Source: Halisarca cf. caerulea (taxonomy: Eukaryota > Porifera > Demospongiae > Chondrillida > Halisarcidae). From it: DNA of 15,000 nt. The position numbers and the translations under genes were made by a program. The notes beneath the pieces were generated by a model that was not told the DNA's origin, ran no database searches, and saw only the letters and a program-made list of their open reading frames with translations. This document shows, piece after piece, positions 1 through 15,000 of the stretch. Position 1 is the stretch's first letter, and each line of letters opens with the position of its first letter. The stretch lies in assembly GCA_963170055.1 (NCBI GenBank), contig CAUJGJ010000437.1, forward strand, positions 29,201-44,200, read 5' to 3'.

Positions 1-14
1 GAGAATGGAGACGG

Positions 15-20
15 TTTAAT
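15..20 (-). terminator. Candidate poly(A) signal of COQ7 (ATTAAA)
   Basis: On the minus strand ATTAAA lies about 63 nt after the COQ7 stop codon. It is the commonest variant of AATAAA, and no AATAAA occurs between the stop and the window edge. The true cleavage site may lie outside the window. Confidence 0.35.
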
Positions 21-82
21 ATGCTTTGATAATGTGTGCAGTGGATGACGAAAAGATGCTGAGAATTAACAAAAAAATATTG

Positions 83-160
83 TTATACTTTTTCTGCAAT
101 CCAAATAGCCACTCTACATCCCGCCTTTATGACATTACTCAACACCTCGTATCCAGGAGC
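83..160 (-). CDS. COQ7: COQ7 exon 5, terminal (residues 185-209 and stop)
   Basis: The acceptor is CTACCTCTAG. It encodes [20 protein letters not shown] followed by IAEKV and TAA. This matches the conserved APAYxxLKxxIQAGCRVAI C-terminal helix of the family, so the protein is complete. Confidence 0.93.
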   Translation of the reverse strand, partial: APGYEVLSNVIKAGCRVAIWIAEKV

Positions 161-649
161 CTAGAGGTAGGAAGGCAAATTGAAGTAGGACACACCAGGA
201 AATTACAGAAAACCCTTACATATCGTACATACACAAACATAGCTGCATATGCACATACATACCAGTTCAGCGTCATGATCCAAACCGGTTTCAAGGTGTT
301 CCAGCTCCTCATCTCTGCACGTCTTTATACACTGTTGAAGGAAACAAATACATAAATGTGAATATCCTTTACTTTTATAGTGTGAATCCAAATATGTCTG
401 ACAAATACTGTTGGAAAGCTCAGTTGCATACTTTTAACATACCTCCATCAGTTCTGGTTCCTCAACGTCTTCTCTGAGAAGCGTGCGCAACTGACTGATG
501 TGAAATAACAAAAACGACAAGTCTTCCATCACCATAGGAAACTCACAGACCATGTACACTTCACATCATACATTCTCAGAGAAACATGCACATACAAACA
601 ACCACACACACACATACACACACACACACACACAAATACACACATACGT

Positions 650-718
<69 letters not shown>

Positions 719-759
719 TACACACACACACACACACACATACACACACACACACAAAT

Positions 760-791
<32 letters not shown>

Positions 792-1797
792 ACACACACA
801 CATACACACACACACTCACACACACACACACACACATGCACACACACACACACACACACACATACACACACACATATGTACCTGTCGTAGTGCTCCCCAA
901 TTACTTCTTCCACCGCTACAGTACAGGCCATAGCAGCCTCCTTGCCTAGCAAGGCTGTGCCCACCCCCAGTGCGTACCCAGCTGCACTCCAAAAGGGAAG
1001 AAGGGCAGTTGGACGTGCACGGAAATTTCTAATGTGTTCTTCGAACAACTTAAGATGGTGTTTTTCCTGTTCCCACATGTGCTAGAATGGATAGGGGTTA
1101 GACAGCATTCGGTACTGCAGTCATGTGTTCAACAGGTGACTAGATGGCTTTGTGTGAGCGATATGGTATGAAGTACTGAAGGCAAATATGTGTAAGTACA
1201 TGTATGTATGTATTTAAGCAGTCGACTATAGGTGGTTAGATGGCTTTGTGTAGGGCAATATGGTATGAGGTACAAACATACACAAGGTACATACGTGCAT
1301 ACGAAAACAGTCAATAGGTATAGATAAGCGATTTCTAGCACATAAAAATGCTCAGCATTCAATACATGATGCAGAGGAGGAAAGACGTTAAGAGTGACTC
1401 ATGGAACTCAGGTAGACAGTTCATTTAGGCTTCCAAGTGTGGAGTGATGTAGCCTACAAACTAGCCATATAGTAGTCGGATGAACTGTGGCTGTGTGTGT
1501 ACATTGAGACTGCATATGCATGCTGACTCCAGGATGTGTGCTCCAGCAAGCAACAACTTATCGAACCTGTATAACTGGTCCGGAGGCCGTGTGACCGAGA
1601 ACAGCCATCTGCCCAGCATATATCTGATTCGCACCGTACTCTCCCGCGTGATCGACCCGAATTATCTGATCAAGTACAGGATTTTCACGAGCAGTATTCT
1701 TTACTGCTGGACCACTGCTATCAGGCAGCGACGACTGCTTTCTAACGAGTACCCTTGTTCCAATACAAATTCTGTTCATCCTTCGGAAACAAGCCAT
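83..1797 (-). CDS. COQ7: 5-demethoxyubiquinone hydroxylase, mitochondrial (COQ7/CLK-1), complete, 5 exons
   Basis: Spliced reading of exons 1567-1797, 882-1081, 443-494, 263-331 and 83-160 (minus strand) gives 209 residues ending in TAA; human COQ7 is 217. The family hydroxylates the demethoxyubiquinone ring on the matrix side of the inner mitochondrial membrane, working with COQ9. Residues 1-23 are Arg-rich with no acidic residue, as in a mitochondrial presequence. The signature VDHAGEYGA is at 48-56, the EQEKHH segment at 81-86, the GTALLGKE core in exon 2, and RDEELEH plus GLDHDAEL near the C-terminus. The six expected di-iron ligands are visible: E53, E83, H86, E135, E170 and H173. Every junction is GT-AG and joins in phase. 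The start is the first Met of an open exon just before the conserved domain. It is divergent from UBFD1 with a 59-bp spacer. The identification is by recognition of family motifs and is very secure; exact splice points are inferred. Confidence 0.95.
263..331 (-). CDS. COQ7: COQ7 exon 4 (69 nt, residues 162-184)
   Basis: The acceptor is TTCAACAG and the donor GTATGT. It encodes [20 protein letters not shown] plus AEL, containing the ExxH pair E170/H173 and the GLDHDAEL signature. Phase 0 on both sides. Confidence 0.93.
443..494 (-). CDS. COQ7: COQ7 exon 3 (52 nt, residues 144-161)
   Basis: The acceptor CACATCAG follows a T-rich tract and the donor is GTATGT. It encodes [17 protein letters not shown], equivalent to the QIRTLMEEDPEKYEELL region of mammalian COQ7. 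A second acceptor four bases further in (TCAG) would break the frame with exon 2. Confidence 0.88.
602..875. repeat. Interrupted (CA)n microsatellite in COQ7 intron 2
   Basis: About 270 bp of CA dinucleotides with scattered ATA and AAATA interruptions. On the COQ7 sense strand this is a (TG)n tract starting within about 10 nt of the exon 2 donor. Cys/Val- or His/Thr-rich open frames here are repeat artefacts. Confidence 0.97.
882..1081 (-). CDS. COQ7: COQ7 exon 2 (residues 78-144, central di-iron segment)
   Basis: The acceptor CTAG ends at 1082 and the donor GTACAT begins at 881. It encodes HMWEQEKHH through EHYD and carries ligands E83, H86 and E135. It ends two bases into a codon (AG), and exon 3 adds T to make Ser144, matching the HYNNQ/HYxxQ stretch of homologues. 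On the sense strand the donor runs almost directly into a long (TG)n tract. Confidence 0.93.
1136..1273. repeat. Direct duplication in COQ7 intron 1
   Basis: A segment of about 41 bp at 1136-1176 (core TAGATGGCTTTGTGT, then ATATGGTATGA) recurs at 1232-1273 with a few differences. Offset is about 96 bp. No gene content is seen in the intron (1082-1566). Confidence 0.75.
1567..1797 (-). CDS. COQ7: COQ7 exon 1 (residues 1-77)
   Basis: Starts with ATG at 1797-1795 and ends in CAG before donor GTTCGA (1566 downward), phase 0. It carries the presequence and the first ligand motif DHAGEYGA. A second Met at residue 7 could also start translation, but the first keeps the Arg-rich presequence longer. 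Confidence 0.93.
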
Positions 1798-1856
1798 GAT
1801 GAATTATGCTGGTGCGCGTTAAATAGAATCGCGGGAATTCCGCGGTGCGTGGCAAA
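1798..1856. promoter_or_regulatory. Shared bidirectional promoter/5' leader region of COQ7 and UBFD1
   Basis: Only 59 bp separate the two divergent start codons. The stretch is a local CpG-rich island (GTGCGCG, TCGCGGG, CCGCGGTGCG) in otherwise AT-leaning DNA, as expected of a bidirectional housekeeping promoter. No TATA box at a usual distance is evident. Transcription may start inside either gene's first exon or leader, so 5' UTRs must be very short or the two transcripts overlap. Confidence 0.7.

Positions 1857-15000
<13,144 letters not shown>

Noticed and set aside
26..355. Plus-strand 109-codon frame
   Set aside because: It is antisense to COQ7 exons 4 and 5 and shows no conserved features.
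529..1078. Long Cys-Val and His-Thr open frames over 529-900
   Set aside because: They are translations of the (CA)n microsatellite; only the part beyond 882 on the minus strand is real (COQ7 exon 2).

Overview
The window is nuclear DNA of an animal, most likely a non-vertebrate metazoan. Two conserved eukaryotic genes are readable, both broken by GT-AG introns, and the rest is intronic sequence packed with (CA/GT)n microsatellites, minisatellites and small inverted-repeat elements. I cannot name the species from the sequence. There is no bacterial, plasmid, phage or CRISPR content.

Layout. COQ7 (5-demethoxyubiquinone hydroxylase, a mitochondrial enzyme of coenzyme Q synthesis) lies on the minus strand at 83-1797 in five exons and is complete: 209 residues, with all six di-iron ligands visible. 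Only 59 bp separate its start codon from that of UBFD1 (ubiquitin-like domain protein) on the plus strand. UBFD1 begins at 1857 and runs off the right edge; eight exons (210 codons) are present and roughly the last 35-40 codons lie beyond 15000. The pair is head to head and must share a very compact promoter. I see no pathway link between the two proteins beyond this shared promoter.

The introns of UBFD1 fill almost all of 1876-15000. They hold (GT)n or (CA)n tracts at about 2437, 8186, 9014, 10281, 10520, 12745, 13601 and 14145. They also hold GTAC-palindrome tracts (4505-4760 and 5157-5245), a CACCAT-type array (14366-14690), several MITE-like inverted-repeat elements, and three minisatellites with 91-bp, about 32-bp and 16-bp units. 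Each minisatellite is bracketed by inverted termini, and in the two best cases these resemble the CAGTGGAAC ends of pogo/Tigger-type elements.

The most interesting signal is this repeated architecture: a pogo-like MITE whose interior has turned into a tandem array, seen three times in one gene. Second is the placement of UG repeats directly at 5' splice sites, and of complementary (GU)n/(CA)n tracts either side of UBFD1 exon 6. The long Cys-Val and His-Thr open frames are microsatellite translations, not genes.
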